The notes beneath the pieces are model-generated. The model did not search any database. It was not told the origin of the DNA and worked only from the letters and a program-made list of their open reading frames with translations. The position numbers and the translations under genes were made by a program. A DNA stretch of 58,768 nt, from the NCBI GenBank assembly GCA_035633215.1, contig DASQFI010000051.1, positions 1 to 58,768 of the forward strand, read 5' to 3'. Below are positions 41,260-48,733 of the stretch, one piece after another. This stretch comes from DASQFI01 sp035633215. GTDB taxonomy: Bacteria; Acidobacteriota; Vicinamibacteria; Vicinamibacterales; SCN-69-37. Numbering within the stretch: position 1 is the first letter of the stretch; each line of letters begins with the position of its first letter.

Positions 41260-41536
41260 CGAACTCGATGCGACCGACCTTCAACCGATCGCCGGCCTTG
41301 AGCACGCTTCGCTTGATCCTCCGGCCGTTGACGATCGTGCCATTGGTACTGTCCAGATCCTCGACGATGAGCTGATCGGATCGATCGGCAGTCAGACGGC
41401 AGTGCAGGCGTGAGACGAGCGCGGCGCTGACGATGAAGTCGGCGCGCGCGGTGCGGCCAAGGGTCTTCACGCTGCCGCGAGCAAGCCGCAGGGTGACCGG
41501 CTTGTCGCCGTTGCTTTTGAGAATCCAGCCCGGCAT
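41240..41536 (-). CDS. Single-domain FHA protein
   Basis: 98 aa, entirely a forkhead-associated domain: SVKTLGRTARADFIV (G-R), ALVSRLHCRLTAD (S-R-x-H), IVEDLDSTNGTIVNGRRI (D-x-x-S-T-N-G-T-x-V-N-G), GDRLKVGRIEFVI. All phosphothreonine-binding residues are present, so it should bind phosphorylated partners. No Ser/Thr kinase is in the window. Converges with the membrane-protein gene, 20-bp overlap at the 3' ends. Confidence 0.93.
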   Translation of the reverse strand: MPGWILKSNGDKPVTLRLARGSVKTLGRTARADFIVSAALVSRLHCRLTADRSDQLIVEDLDSTNGTIVNGRRIKRSVLKAGDRLKVGRIEFVIQARE

Positions 41537-41629
41537 GTTTCGTTTCCTGGCGAAAAGTTCCGGGAGAGTGTATTCGAGGAGAGAACAATGCCGCCAGCCG
41601 GCCTGTCTCGATCGGTACTGCCGAAGTGG

Positions 41630-42805
41630 CTACGCTCGTACCGCTTCCCGGAGGCGCGGGTGGACGACGTCGCCCTCGTTCGTCACGAGAATCTCCTTCG
41701 TGATCTCGTCGTTCGGGTCGATCACGAGCTGCGGCGGGCCGGTCGGCTTGCCGTCGGGTCCCTTTTCGCGCTGCACGAGATGCTGGATGAGTGTGGTGAC
41801 GTTGCGCGCGTACATCTGGCTCGCGTGATACGGCACGGTGGCCGGCAGATTTGTCGGCCCGATGATCGTCACGCCATGGCGGACGACGGTCTCGTCGGAG
41901 ACCGTGAGCTCGCAGTTGCCGCCGGTCGCGGCCGCGAGATCGACAATGACGGACCCCGGCGGCATGACCTTGACCATTTCTTCCGTGATGAGGATCGGCG
42001 CGCGTTTGCCTGGAATCGCGGCCGTCGAGATCACGACGTCCGTCGCGGTGACTGTCTTCATCATCATCTCGCGCTGCCGCCGGTAGAACGCCTCGTCCTG
42101 GGCCTTGGCGTAGCCGCCGGCGTCCTGCGCGTCGCCGGCCTCGATCGGCAGCTCGACGAACCTCGCGCCCAGGCTCTGGATCTGTTCCTTCACGGCCGGC
42201 CGAACGTCGTAGGCCTCGACGCGCGCCCCGAGGCGGCGGGCGGTCGCAATCGCCTGCAGGCCGGCGACGCCCGCCCCAATGATGAACACGCGCGCGGCCG
42301 CCACGGTGCCCGCTGCCGTGTTCAGCATCGGGAACATGCGGGGCAGCGCGTCGGCCGCAATCAACACGGCTTTGTAGCCGGCAATCGTCGCCATCGACGA
42401 CAGCGCGTCCATGCTCTGCGCGCGTGTGATGCGCGGGACGAGCTCCATGGCCATCAGGATTGCGCCGCGCCCGGCGACCGCCCGAGCGGCCTCGACCGCC
42501 GTCAGCGGCTCGGCAAAGCCGATGATGGCCTGACCACGTCGCATCAGCCCGACGTCAGCCGCGCCGCCCGCCGGATTTGCGCCGGGCGTGCGCACCTGGG
42601 CGACGAGATCGGCCTGAAACACTTCGGCTCGATCCGCGAACGCGACCTGGTTGCCGTACGATGAGTCTGGAAATCCGGCCGCGTCGCCGGCGCCCCGCTC
42701 GACGACGACGTCGATCCCGAGTTTTTTCAGGGCCGGAAGGACGGCAGGGACGATCGCGACGCGCCGCTCGCCCGGATAGGTCTCTTTCGGTACGCCGAGT
42801 TTCAT
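41630..42805 (-). CDS. pntA: NAD(P) transhydrogenase subunit alpha (PntA-type; alanine-dehydrogenase fold)
   Basis: 391 aa. KLGVPKETYPGERRVAIVPA at the N-terminus, ARVFIIGAGVAGLQAIATAR (NAD-binding glycine loop), AYDVRPAVKEQIQSLGARFV and PGSVIVDLAAATGGNCELTV are those of the soluble dI domain. The membrane helices of full-length PntA are absent, so this is the short PntAA form, which needs separate PntAB and PntB. Neither gene is next to it, which is unusual. Together the complex moves hydride from NADH to NADP with proton flux. Confidence 0.9.
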   Translation of the reverse strand: MKLGVPKETYPGERRVAIVPAVLPALKKLGIDVVVERGAGDAAGFPDSSYGNQVAFADRAEVFQADLVAQVRTPGANPAGGAADVGLMRRGQAIIGFAEPLTAVEAARAVAGRGAILMAMELVPRITRAQSMDALSSMATIAGYKAVLIAADALPRMFPMLNTAAGTVAAARVFIIGAGVAGLQAIATARRLGARVEAYDVRPAVKEQIQSLGARFVELPIEAGDAQDAGGYAKAQDEAFYRRQREMMMKTVTATDVVISTAAIPGKRAPILITEEMVKVMPPGSVIVDLAAATGGNCELTVSDETVVRHGVTIIGPTNLPATVPYHASQMYARNVTTLIQHLVQREKGPDGKPTGPPQLVIDPNDEITKEILVTNEGDVVHPRLREAVRA

Positions 42806-42837
42806 TGCGCCAGAAGTTTAGTCGATTCCCGCGCATC

Positions 42838-42896
42838 TGTAGGGCGGGGCTTCAGCCCCGCCGTTCCGATCGCCGGCCCTGAAGGGCCGGCCTACA
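42838..42896. repeat. Double-hairpin palindromic repeat (REP/BIME-like)
   Basis: TGTAGG...CCTACA ends enclose two perfect 8-bp hairpins: GGCGGGGC-TTCA-GCCCCGCC (42843-42862) and GCCGGCCC-TGAA-GGGCCGGC (42872-42891). The loops TTCA and TGAA are complementary to each other. The right TGTAGG (minus strand) contains the TAG stop of the hydrolase gene. Likely a bidirectional mRNA-end structure. Confidence 0.8.
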
Positions 42897-44604
42897 CCTT
42901 TAAGAGCGACGCGCGGAGCCAGTCGACGATGGCCTGGCTGATCTCCGGCGAGACGGTCTTTGCTCCGAGTGAGGAGTACTCATCAACTTCGCCGGTGGTC
43001 GCCGGAACAAGAAGGTGATTGACGCCCGGCACGACCACTTTGCGCGTGTGCGTCGCCGGACTGTTCTTCCGGCCGCGGGAGAACGTCTCGAGCCGATCGG
43101 CATGCGCCGGAGGCACCTGCGTATCGAGCGTGCCCTGGACGATGAGGATCGGCTGATCCACTCTCTTCACGGCCGCGGACGGGTCGAAGAGCAGCCAGCT
43201 CTTGAACCAGGGGGTATCCGCTTGCTGGCGGAGGGCGGGCGGCACTGCCTCCCATCCGCGGCCCGTAGCCGCCGCGTCCATGATGCGAAGCTGCAGCGCC
43301 ACCTTGGCCTTCTTGTCCTCGTCCGGTTCCTTGCTCAGCGCGAGCGCGTGCTGCTGCTGCTCGAGCGTGGTCTCGCGCCCGGTACCTCCCGGCGTGGCGA
43401 CGAGTCCGATCGCCTTGATGCGCTTTTCACGATCGGCCGCGAGGAGCGCCACCGCACCGCCTTCGGAGTGGCCGACGACCGCGATTCGATCCGGATCGAC
43501 GTCCTTCCGGCGGCGCAGAAAGTTGATCACGCTGATGACGTCGCCTGCGTAGTCGTCGAGCGTCGCGCTCTCGACGCGTCCGCCGCTGAGCCCGACGCCG
43601 CGCTTGTCGTACCGCACGACGAGAAACCCGGCGTCGGCCAGGGTGCCCGCGAGCTGGCCCAGGATGGGGATGCCGAACACGGTCTCGTCGCGATCCTGGC
43701 GGCCCGAGCCGGCGACGAGCACGACCGCGGGCGCCCTGCCGCCGGAGTTGGGGGCGTTCGGCCCGGCCGTGCTCACAGCAGGCTTGCTGACGGTGGCGCC
43801 GAGGTTGAAGCCGGTCGCCGGGATGAACACTTCCTCGTCGCCGGGCCGGCTGATCCGATCCTCACGCGCGAGGACGGCCGATAGATCGTCGCGAATGACC
43901 GTCACGGACGCGGCCGGGAGCATCAGTCGCGCGAATCGGTTGCGCGCGTCGATCCATATCTCGGCCTTGAGCGGTCCCGACGGATTCGCGAACGTCAGAT
44001 CGAACTGACGCAGATCGATCCCGCCGTCGGCCGTGACCACGCGGCGCTGACCGATGGCGTCCACCGTCACGGTGACTTCGGCTTGCGGCGCGACGTACAC
44101 CGGAAACGTCGCGCCCACGGCGGCCGACGCGAGCTGGGCCGCAAGCGCCTCGTACGCGCCGAAGAAGTTGTTGGGCAGCGCGATCGTCCGCGGCGACACC
44201 TTGTGCGTCACCGACACGCGCTGTCCGCCCTGGAGAATGTCGCTCGTCGCCGAGGTCGGCTGAAACACCGTCGAGAGCGTGATGAGCTGTCCGCGGAGCA
44301 GACCTTCGATCGCGAGTCTCTGCGGCTGCCAGTCCGGCGCGTACGTCGCCTCGAACCGGGTGGTCGTCAAATCGAGCGGCGGCGCGATCTGTCCCGTGGA
44401 TGAGATCATCCAGCCGGTGTCGCTGCGGCTGATTTCGACCGTCTCGGTGCCGATCCTGAGGCCTTTGAACAGGACGACGAACCTGGAGGCGCTGACCGCC
44501 TGCTCCGCACGCGGCCCGGACGACGTCGCCGCAAGAACGCCAAACGTTGTGACACCGAGAAGGGCGACGCTAAGATGGCGAGCGAGACCCCGGATGACCG
44601 ACAT
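42892..44604 (-). CDS. Exported alpha/beta-hydrolase with a long N-terminal beta domain
   Basis: 570 aa; signal peptide HLSVALLGVTTFGVLAATSS. The first 250 residues are beta-rich (VVLFKGLRIGTETVEISRS, WMISSTGQI, LNNFFGAYEALAAQL) with no named motif. The hydrolase domain begins at APAVVLVAGSGRQDRDETVF: nucleophile GHSEGGAVALLAAD, oxyanion region VVRYDKRGVGLSGG, Asp in IVQGTLDTQVPPAHADRLE and His in VVPGVNHLLVPATT. It should cleave esters or peptides outside the cytoplasm (YuxL/dienelactone-hydrolase-like). Its start overlaps the divergent ygfZ-like start by 11 bp. The stop is inside a REP-like repeat. Confidence 0.85.
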   Translation of the reverse strand: MSVIRGLARHLSVALLGVTTFGVLAATSSGPRAEQAVSASRFVVLFKGLRIGTETVEISRSDTGWMISSTGQIAPPLDLTTTRFEATYAPDWQPQRLAIEGLLRGQLITLSTVFQPTSATSDILQGGQRVSVTHKVSPRTIALPNNFFGAYEALAAQLASAAVGATFPVYVAPQAEVTVTVDAIGQRRVVTADGGIDLRQFDLTFANPSGPLKAEIWIDARNRFARLMLPAASVTVIRDDLSAVLAREDRISRPGDEEVFIPATGFNLGATVSKPAVSTAGPNAPNSGGRAPAVVLVAGSGRQDRDETVFGIPILGQLAGTLADAGFLVVRYDKRGVGLSGGRVESATLDDYAGDVISVINFLRRRKDVDPDRIAVVGHSEGGAVALLAADREKRIKAIGLVATPGGTGRETTLEQQQHALALSKEPDEDKKAKVALQLRIMDAAATGRGWEAVPPALRQQADTPWFKSWLLFDPSAAVKRVDQPILIVQGTLDTQVPPAHADRLETFSRGRKNSPATHTRKVVVPGVNHLLVPATTGEVDEYSSLGAKTVSPEISQAIVDWLRASLLKV

Positions 44605-45592
44605 CGTCTCTCAGTATGGCATCACCGCCGAGGGCGCAGGTTGGGCCGAGACACCTGGGCGCGGCCGGCTTCGTTTCGAGGGGCGCGATCGCATCGCCTT
44701 TCTGCAGGCGCTCCTGAGCAACGACGTGGCGTCGCTCGAGCAGGGCCGCGGCGTGTATGCGGTGTATCTCACGCCGCAAGGCCGCATGCTGGCCGACCTG
44801 AAGCTCTACGACCGGGGAGAGTACCTGATCGCGGACGTGCCGGCGGGCGAGGCGGCGTCCCTCGCCGCGCGGCTGGATGGATTGATCTTCACCGAAGACG
44901 TGCGTGTGAGCAATGTCTCCGCGTCTGTCGGCCAGTTCACGGTTGTGGGCGACGGCGCCGATGTGGTGCTCGCTCGCGCGTTCGCCCTCGAGGTCGACGC
45001 CATTCGCGCGCTTCCCGTGCTCTCGCAGCTTCGTGCCGGCGACATCTTCATGGCGCGTACGGATGACGCTGACCTTCCCAGCTACGATGTGTTCGTCGAT
45101 TCAGGTCACACCGCCGGCCGTCGTAAGGAAGTGATCTTTGGGCTCGAGGCGGCGGGTGCGGTGCGGGTGTCAGTCGAGCTGCTCGACGCTCTACGAATCG
45201 AGGCGGGTCGTCCGGCGTTCGGCCGGGACATGACGAACGAGACCATCCCGCTCGAGGCCGGACTGCTCGATCGGGCCATCAGCACGACCAAGGGCTGCTA
45301 CGTCGGACAGGAAGTGATCGTGCGGGTGCTCCATCGCGGGGGAGGCCGTGTGGTGAAGCGGCTCGTGAAGCTCGTCTTTCCTCAAACGCTCGAAGATCGT
45401 CCCCAGGAAGGTGCGGTTTTGACTGACGGCGACCGGGAGGTAGGCCGACTGACCAGCGTCGCGTTTTCTCCAGCACGAAGCGGCTTCGTTGCGCTCGGCT
45501 ACGTGCATCGTGACTCGTCAGAGCCTGGGCGCCACGTGACGGTCGCAGGTCCCGCCGGTACGCAGGCGGAGATCGTCGGATTCGCAGCCTGA
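44594..45592 (+). CDS. ygfZ: YgfZ/GcvT-like folate-binding protein
   Basis: 332 aa from ATG 44594. GRLRFEGRDRIAFLQALLSN, DVASLEQGRGVYAVYLTPQG, then TIPLEAGLLDRAISTTKGCY with VGQE: the K-G-C-Y-x-G-Q-E signature of YgfZ/IBA57, and a C-terminal small domain (RLTSVAFSPARSGFVALGYV). Such proteins bind tetrahydrofolate and help assemble or repair [4Fe-4S] enzymes. No iron-sulfur assembly gene is adjacent. The overlap with the divergent hydrolase start means each promoter must lie inside the other gene, unless one start is wrong. Confidence 0.88.
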   Translation: MTDIVSQYGITAEGAGWAETPGRGRLRFEGRDRIAFLQALLSNDVASLEQGRGVYAVYLTPQGRMLADLKLYDRGEYLIADVPAGEAASLAARLDGLIFTEDVRVSNVSASVGQFTVVGDGADVVLARAFALEVDAIRALPVLSQLRAGDIFMARTDDADLPSYDVFVDSGHTAGRRKEVIFGLEAAGAVRVSVELLDALRIEAGRPAFGRDMTNETIPLEAGLLDRAISTTKGCYVGQEVIVRVLHRGGGRVVKRLVKLVFPQTLEDRPQEGAVLTDGDREVGRLTSVAFSPARSGFVALGYVHRDSSEPGRHVTVAGPAGTQAEIVGFAA

Positions 45593-45683
45593 TCTCGCGG
45601 GATTTCGCCGCCACCACAAATCGCCAGCTGAGATCGGTCTCAAGTTTGGCCCGCGCGGACCGGGAACTTATAGTCAGACCTCC

Positions 45684-46850
45684 ATGCGCAAGTGGCTCGA
45701 GCCGTTCTCACGTCCGCATGAAGGAAAGCCGGAGAGGATCTCGAGACACTCAGCCGAATGTCAACCGGTTGCCCGCCAGAGGAACGTGAGAACGGCTCTC
45801 GCGGCCGCACTGTGGCTCGCCATCACGATTCCCGGATCCGCGCAGACTCCGGCCATCCCCAAGACCATTCCCGAGATGTGGGGCGCGTGGTGCGCGCGCT
45901 GTCACGGCCAGGATGGCACGGGCAAAGTCAGCGAGCCCACGGTCACCGTCGAGCCGCTGGATTTCTCGGATTGCAGGATCGCGTCGGCTGAACCGGACGC
46001 CGACTGGGAAGTGGCGATCACGCATGGCGGTTCGGCCGTTGGTCTGTCGTCGCAGATGCCGGCGTTCGGCGACGTGCTGACGGCGGACCAGGTCCAGGGT
46101 TTCGTGCGGCACCTTCGCGGTTTCTGCAGCGAGAGGAACTGGCCGAGCGGCAACTTCAATCTGCCGCGTCCGATCTTTACCGAAAAGGCGTTTCCCGAGA
46201 ACGAGTTCATCCTGCTGCCGGTGGCGGCACACGAGAAGAATCGTCCCAGCGCGTACACCGTTCGAGCCATCTACGAGCGCCGCATCGGTCGGCGGGCGCA
46301 GATTGAAGCTGTTCTGCCGATGGAGCGCGTGTACGTCGCCACGTTGGACGACCCGGAGGTCGGCGTGGGCGACGTCGAGCTGGGACTCAAGTACGCTCTC
46401 ACCCCGCGGTCGGATCGATATCTTCTCAGCGCCGGGTTCGACTTCGTGTTCCCAACGGGCGCCGAGGCGCGGCTGGTGGGCGGCTTCCCGGCGGTGTACG
46501 AGCCGTATCTCGCAATCGGCACGGTCGTCGGCGGCACGTATCTGCAGGGGCAGTTCAAGGTCGAGATTCCTTCCACGGACTCGTTCCGGACCCGCGAGAC
46601 GATCTACAACGCGTACGTCGGTCGCGATACGAGCGTGTTTCCGAATACGTGGACGGTCGGGCTCGAATTGAACGGCGAGAACAGGGAGCTCTGGCTCACG
46701 CCTCAGATCCGCAAAGGGCTGACGCGGACCGGGGCCCTCGGCGGCGCATTTGGCGTGCGCGTGCCGCTGACGGACCGCAACGAACACAGCATCGCCTTTG
46801 TGGGATATCTCCTATGGGAATACCTCGAGCCAGTCTTCTCACGGCGATAA
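45684..46850 (+). CDS. Exported mono-heme cytochrome c fused to a beta-barrel-like domain, signal peptide split by a palindromic element
   Basis: 388 aa as read from ATG 45684. Codons 1-5 (MRKWL), then 34 codons from palindromic element C, then AAALWLAITIPGSAQ. Without the element the start is MRKWLAAALWLAITIPGS, a normal signal peptide. A GTG at 45786 inside the element offers a second possible start (reading MRTALAAALWLAITIPGS). The heme site is WCARCHGQDG, with Met in SSQMPAFGDV as likely sixth ligand. From about residue 160, strands such as YEPYLAIGTVVGGTYLQGQF and WTVGLELNGENRELWLTPQI look like an outer-membrane or lipid-binding barrel. Overlaps a cupredoxin gene by 37 bp, an electron-transfer pair. 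Confidence 0.8.
   Translation: MRKWLEPFSRPHEGKPERISRHSAECQPVARQRNVRTALAAALWLAITIPGSAQTPAIPKTIPEMWGAWCARCHGQDGTGKVSEPTVTVEPLDFSDCRIASAEPDADWEVAITHGGSAVGLSSQMPAFGDVLTADQVQGFVRHLRGFCSERNWPSGNFNLPRPIFTEKAFPENEFILLPVAAHEKNRPSAYTVRAIYERRIGRRAQIEAVLPMERVYVATLDDPEVGVGDVELGLKYALTPRSDRYLLSAGFDFVFPTGAEARLVGGFPAVYEPYLAIGTVVGGTYLQGQFKVEIPSTDSFRTRETIYNAYVGRDTSVFPNTWTVGLELNGENRELWLTPQIRKGLTRTGALGGAFGVRVPLTDRNEHSIAFVGYLLWEYLEPVFSRR
45699..45798 (-). mobile_element. 100-bp palindromic mini-element, copy C, in frame in a signal peptide
   Basis: Ends GAGCCGTTCTCACGT and its complement (perfect 15-bp inverted repeat at 45699-45713 and 45784-45798). Flanked by TC on both sides (45697-45698, 45799-45800), GC outside, so the original site would be GCTCGC. 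The insertion with duplicate is 102 bp. The encoded peptide starts EPFSRPHEGK and ends VARQRNVRTAL. Same orientation as copy B. Confidence 0.9.
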
Positions 46851-47509
46851 CGCTGGTCATGACCTCGGGGGGCTTCTTCACGAGTGAAGAAGCCTCGCAA
46901 GGTCTGACTGGATCGATCGCCGGCGTCGCCTCGACCAAGGAAGCGGCACCCAAGCCGATTCGCGTGACGATCGATCCGGCGGTCTGCGGTCAGTCACTGC
47001 CTGACGAGTCGATTCTCGCTGATGCGGCCGGGCATCTCGCGAACGTCATCGTGACGGTGGCGGGCGTGAAATCCGGCGCGCCGGCCGAGACCATCGTGAG
47101 CAACGAGAAGTGCGCGTTCGTGCCGCGCGTCTCCACGATGCGGCCGGGCGGCGCGCTCAAGATGACGAGCAAAGATCCGATGCTGCACACGATGCACGCG
47201 GCCGCGCCCGACGGCCGGGCGTTCTTCAACATCAGCATCCCGATGCCCAACGTCACGCTGTCCAGGCCGATCGACAAGGCCGGGCTCGCCACGCTCTCGT
47301 GCAGCACGCACACCTGGATGCGGGGGTATCTGCTCGTGACCGACGAACGGTCGGTCGTGACCGGCAAGGACGGCAAGTTCCAGATCGACGGCGTGCCGCC
47401 GGGCACGTACGACCTCCGCATCTGGCATGAGGCCCTCAAGGCGCCGCCCGCGAAAGTCGTGGTGAAGACTGGCGAGACGGCTGCGGTCGAGCTCACGCTA
47501 GCGAGATAA
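46814..47509 (+). CDS. Exported cupredoxin-like protein with a carboxypeptidase-regulatory-like domain
   Basis: 231 aa from ATG 46814, inside the end of the cytochrome gene (37-bp overlap). Signal peptide SLLTAITLVMTSGGFFTS. The central part has MLHTMHAAAPDGRAFFNISI and LATLSCSTHTWMRGYLLV: His, Cys, His and Met placed as in a type 1 copper site. The end KDGKFQIDGVPPGTYDLRIW and HEALK is a carboxypeptidase-regulatory-like beta sandwich. It probably carries electrons together with the cytochrome. Downstream is a large inverted repeat with convergent mutT. Confidence 0.8.
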   Translation: MGIPRASLLTAITLVMTSGGFFTSEEASQGLTGSIAGVASTKEAAPKPIRVTIDPAVCGQSLPDESILADAAGHLANVIVTVAGVKSGAPAETIVSNEKCAFVPRVSTMRPGGALKMTSKDPMLHTMHAAAPDGRAFFNISIPMPNVTLSRPIDKAGLATLSCSTHTWMRGYLLVTDERSVVTGKDGKFQIDGVPPGTYDLRIWHEALKAPPAKVVVKTGETAAVELTLAR

Positions 47510-47638
47510 GGGCAAAGGGCAAAGGGCAGAGGGCAAAGGAGAGGTGAAAGGGGAAAGGAGAAAGGCGAAGGCCAATCGCCCTTGGCCCTTTTTCCCTCTT
47601 ACCTCTCCTTTGCCCTTTGCCGTCTGCCCTTTGCCCTT
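47508..47638. terminator. AAGGGC word inverted repeat between convergent genes
   Basis: Arms 47508-47545 and 47601-47638, 38 bp each, match at 35 positions; built of AAGGGCA/AAGGGCAGAG words and GGAGAGGT. Between them AAGGCCAAT and TTGGCCCTT give an inner hairpin. Position between the cupredoxin stop and the mutT stop fits a bidirectional terminator; but the right arm also codes the last 13 codons of MutT. Confidence 0.7.
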
Positions 47639-48027
47639 GTCAAGGCGTTGATCACCTCACGATCGGCCTCCGGAAACGGCAACGTCCGCATCTCCTCGCG
47701 CGAGACCCAGCGCATTTCCTGATCGAGAAGCGGTCTCGGTTCGCCGAGGATCTCGCATCGGCGAAAGTGAAGGCGAACCGTACGCTCCGGGTACGCGTGC
47801 TCGGTGATGATCAACTCTGCGCCGATATGGGCTTCGACGCCCAGCTCCTCGCGGAGCTCGCGCGCGAGGCAGGCCTCGTGCGTCTCCCCCGGATTGCACT
47901 TGCCACCGGGGAATTCCCAGTAGCCGGAGAGATGCGAGCCGGCGAGTCGGCGGGTGACGAGGAACCGGCCGTCTCGCTCGATGACGGCCGCGAGGACCGG
48001 GATGGCCTCGCGCGTGTCAGGGCACAC
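47599..48027 (-). CDS. mutT: MutT-type NUDIX hydrolase (8-oxo-dGTP diphosphatase)
   Basis: 142 aa. Full Nudix box: GGKCNPGETHEACLARELRE followed by ELGV (G-x5-E-x7-R-E-x2-E-E-x-G). Start IPVLAAVIERDGRFLVTRRL and HLSGYWEFPGGK are typical MutT. It removes oxidised dGTP from the nucleotide pool. It overlaps the upstream mutY by 11 bp: a GO-repair pair. The C-terminal tail (AKGRRQRAKER) is encoded by a repeat arm and is likely a late extension. Confidence 0.9.
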   Translation of the reverse strand: MCPDTREAIPVLAAVIERDGRFLVTRRLAGSHLSGYWEFPGGKCNPGETHEACLARELREELGVEAHIGAELIITEHAYPERTVRLHFRRCEILGEPRPLLDQEMRWVSREEMRTLPFPEADREVINALTRAKGRRQRAKER

Positions 48028-48718
48028 GGCGATCCTGCCGCTTCCGTCGTTCGCGGGTTGGCCGAGGGCGGAACGGGGAGACGCGGCACCTCGACGACAG
48101 CGGGCACTCGGGACACGCGGGCTTGCGCGCGCTGCAGACCGTCGCGCCGAAGTCCATCAGCGCCTGGTTGAAATCGAAGACGTGCCGGTGGGGCAGGACC
48201 GTCCGCGAGATCTCCCACAGCCGTTTTTCCATGGCGTGGCTGCGCGCGTCCCCGCGGCCGACGAAGACGCGATAGAGCACCCGGGCCACGTTGGTGTCGA
48301 GAATGGCCGCGCGCTTGCCGAACGCGAAGCTCATCACCGCGCCAGCCGTGTACGGACCGATGCCCTTGAACGACCGCAGCGTCGCCTCGTCTCCGGGCAG
48401 CGTGCCGTTGTGGTTGGCGACCGTCTCCCGTGCGATCGCGTGCAACCGCCGCGGCCGGATGTTGTAGCCGAGCGGATACCACGTGTGGACCACCTCGGGC
48501 TCCGGCGCCGCCGCGAGCGCGGTCAACGTTGGATACCGGTCGAGCCATTCGTGATATTTCGGCAGGACGCGGTCCACCTGCGTCTGCTGCAGCATGACTT
48601 CCGAGACCAGGATCTCGTAGGGGTCGCGCGTGCGCCGCCACGGCAGGTCGCGGCCGTTCTTGCGGTACCATGCCAGGATCCGTCGCCGGAACCACTGGCG
48701 GGCGGGAGGAGAGATCAT
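48017..48718 (-). CDS. mutY: A/G-specific adenine glycosylase, catalytic half only
   Basis: 233 aa from ATG 48718. LPWRRTRDPYEILVSEVMLQ with QTQV contains the catalytic Glu; FKGIGPYTAGAVMSFAF the helix-hairpin-helix; LDTNVARVLYRVF the catalytic Asp; CSARKPACPECPLSSRC the [4Fe-4S] loop (C-x6-C-x2-C-x5-C). It removes adenine opposite 8-oxoguanine. Ordinary MutY has another 110-120 residues, a NUDIX-like domain that reads 8-oxoG; here it is missing and a true MutT gene follows with an 11-bp overlap. Confidence 0.92.
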   Translation of the reverse strand: MISPPARQWFRRRILAWYRKNGRDLPWRRTRDPYEILVSEVMLQQTQVDRVLPKYHEWLDRYPTLTALAAAPEPEVVHTWYPLGYNIRPRRLHAIARETVANHNGTLPGDEATLRSFKGIGPYTAGAVMSFAFGKRAAILDTNVARVLYRVFVGRGDARSHAMEKRLWEISRTVLPHRHVFDFNQALMDFGATVCSARKPACPECPLSSRCRVSPFRPRPTRERRKRQDRRVP

Positions 48719-48733
48719 CGGCGGGGTAGTGTA

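Noticed and set aside
45684..45800. Chance palindrome instead of an inserted element in the cytochrome gene
   Set aside because: Three homologous copies with matching ends, duplicated dinucleotides and a restored signal peptide make chance untenable.
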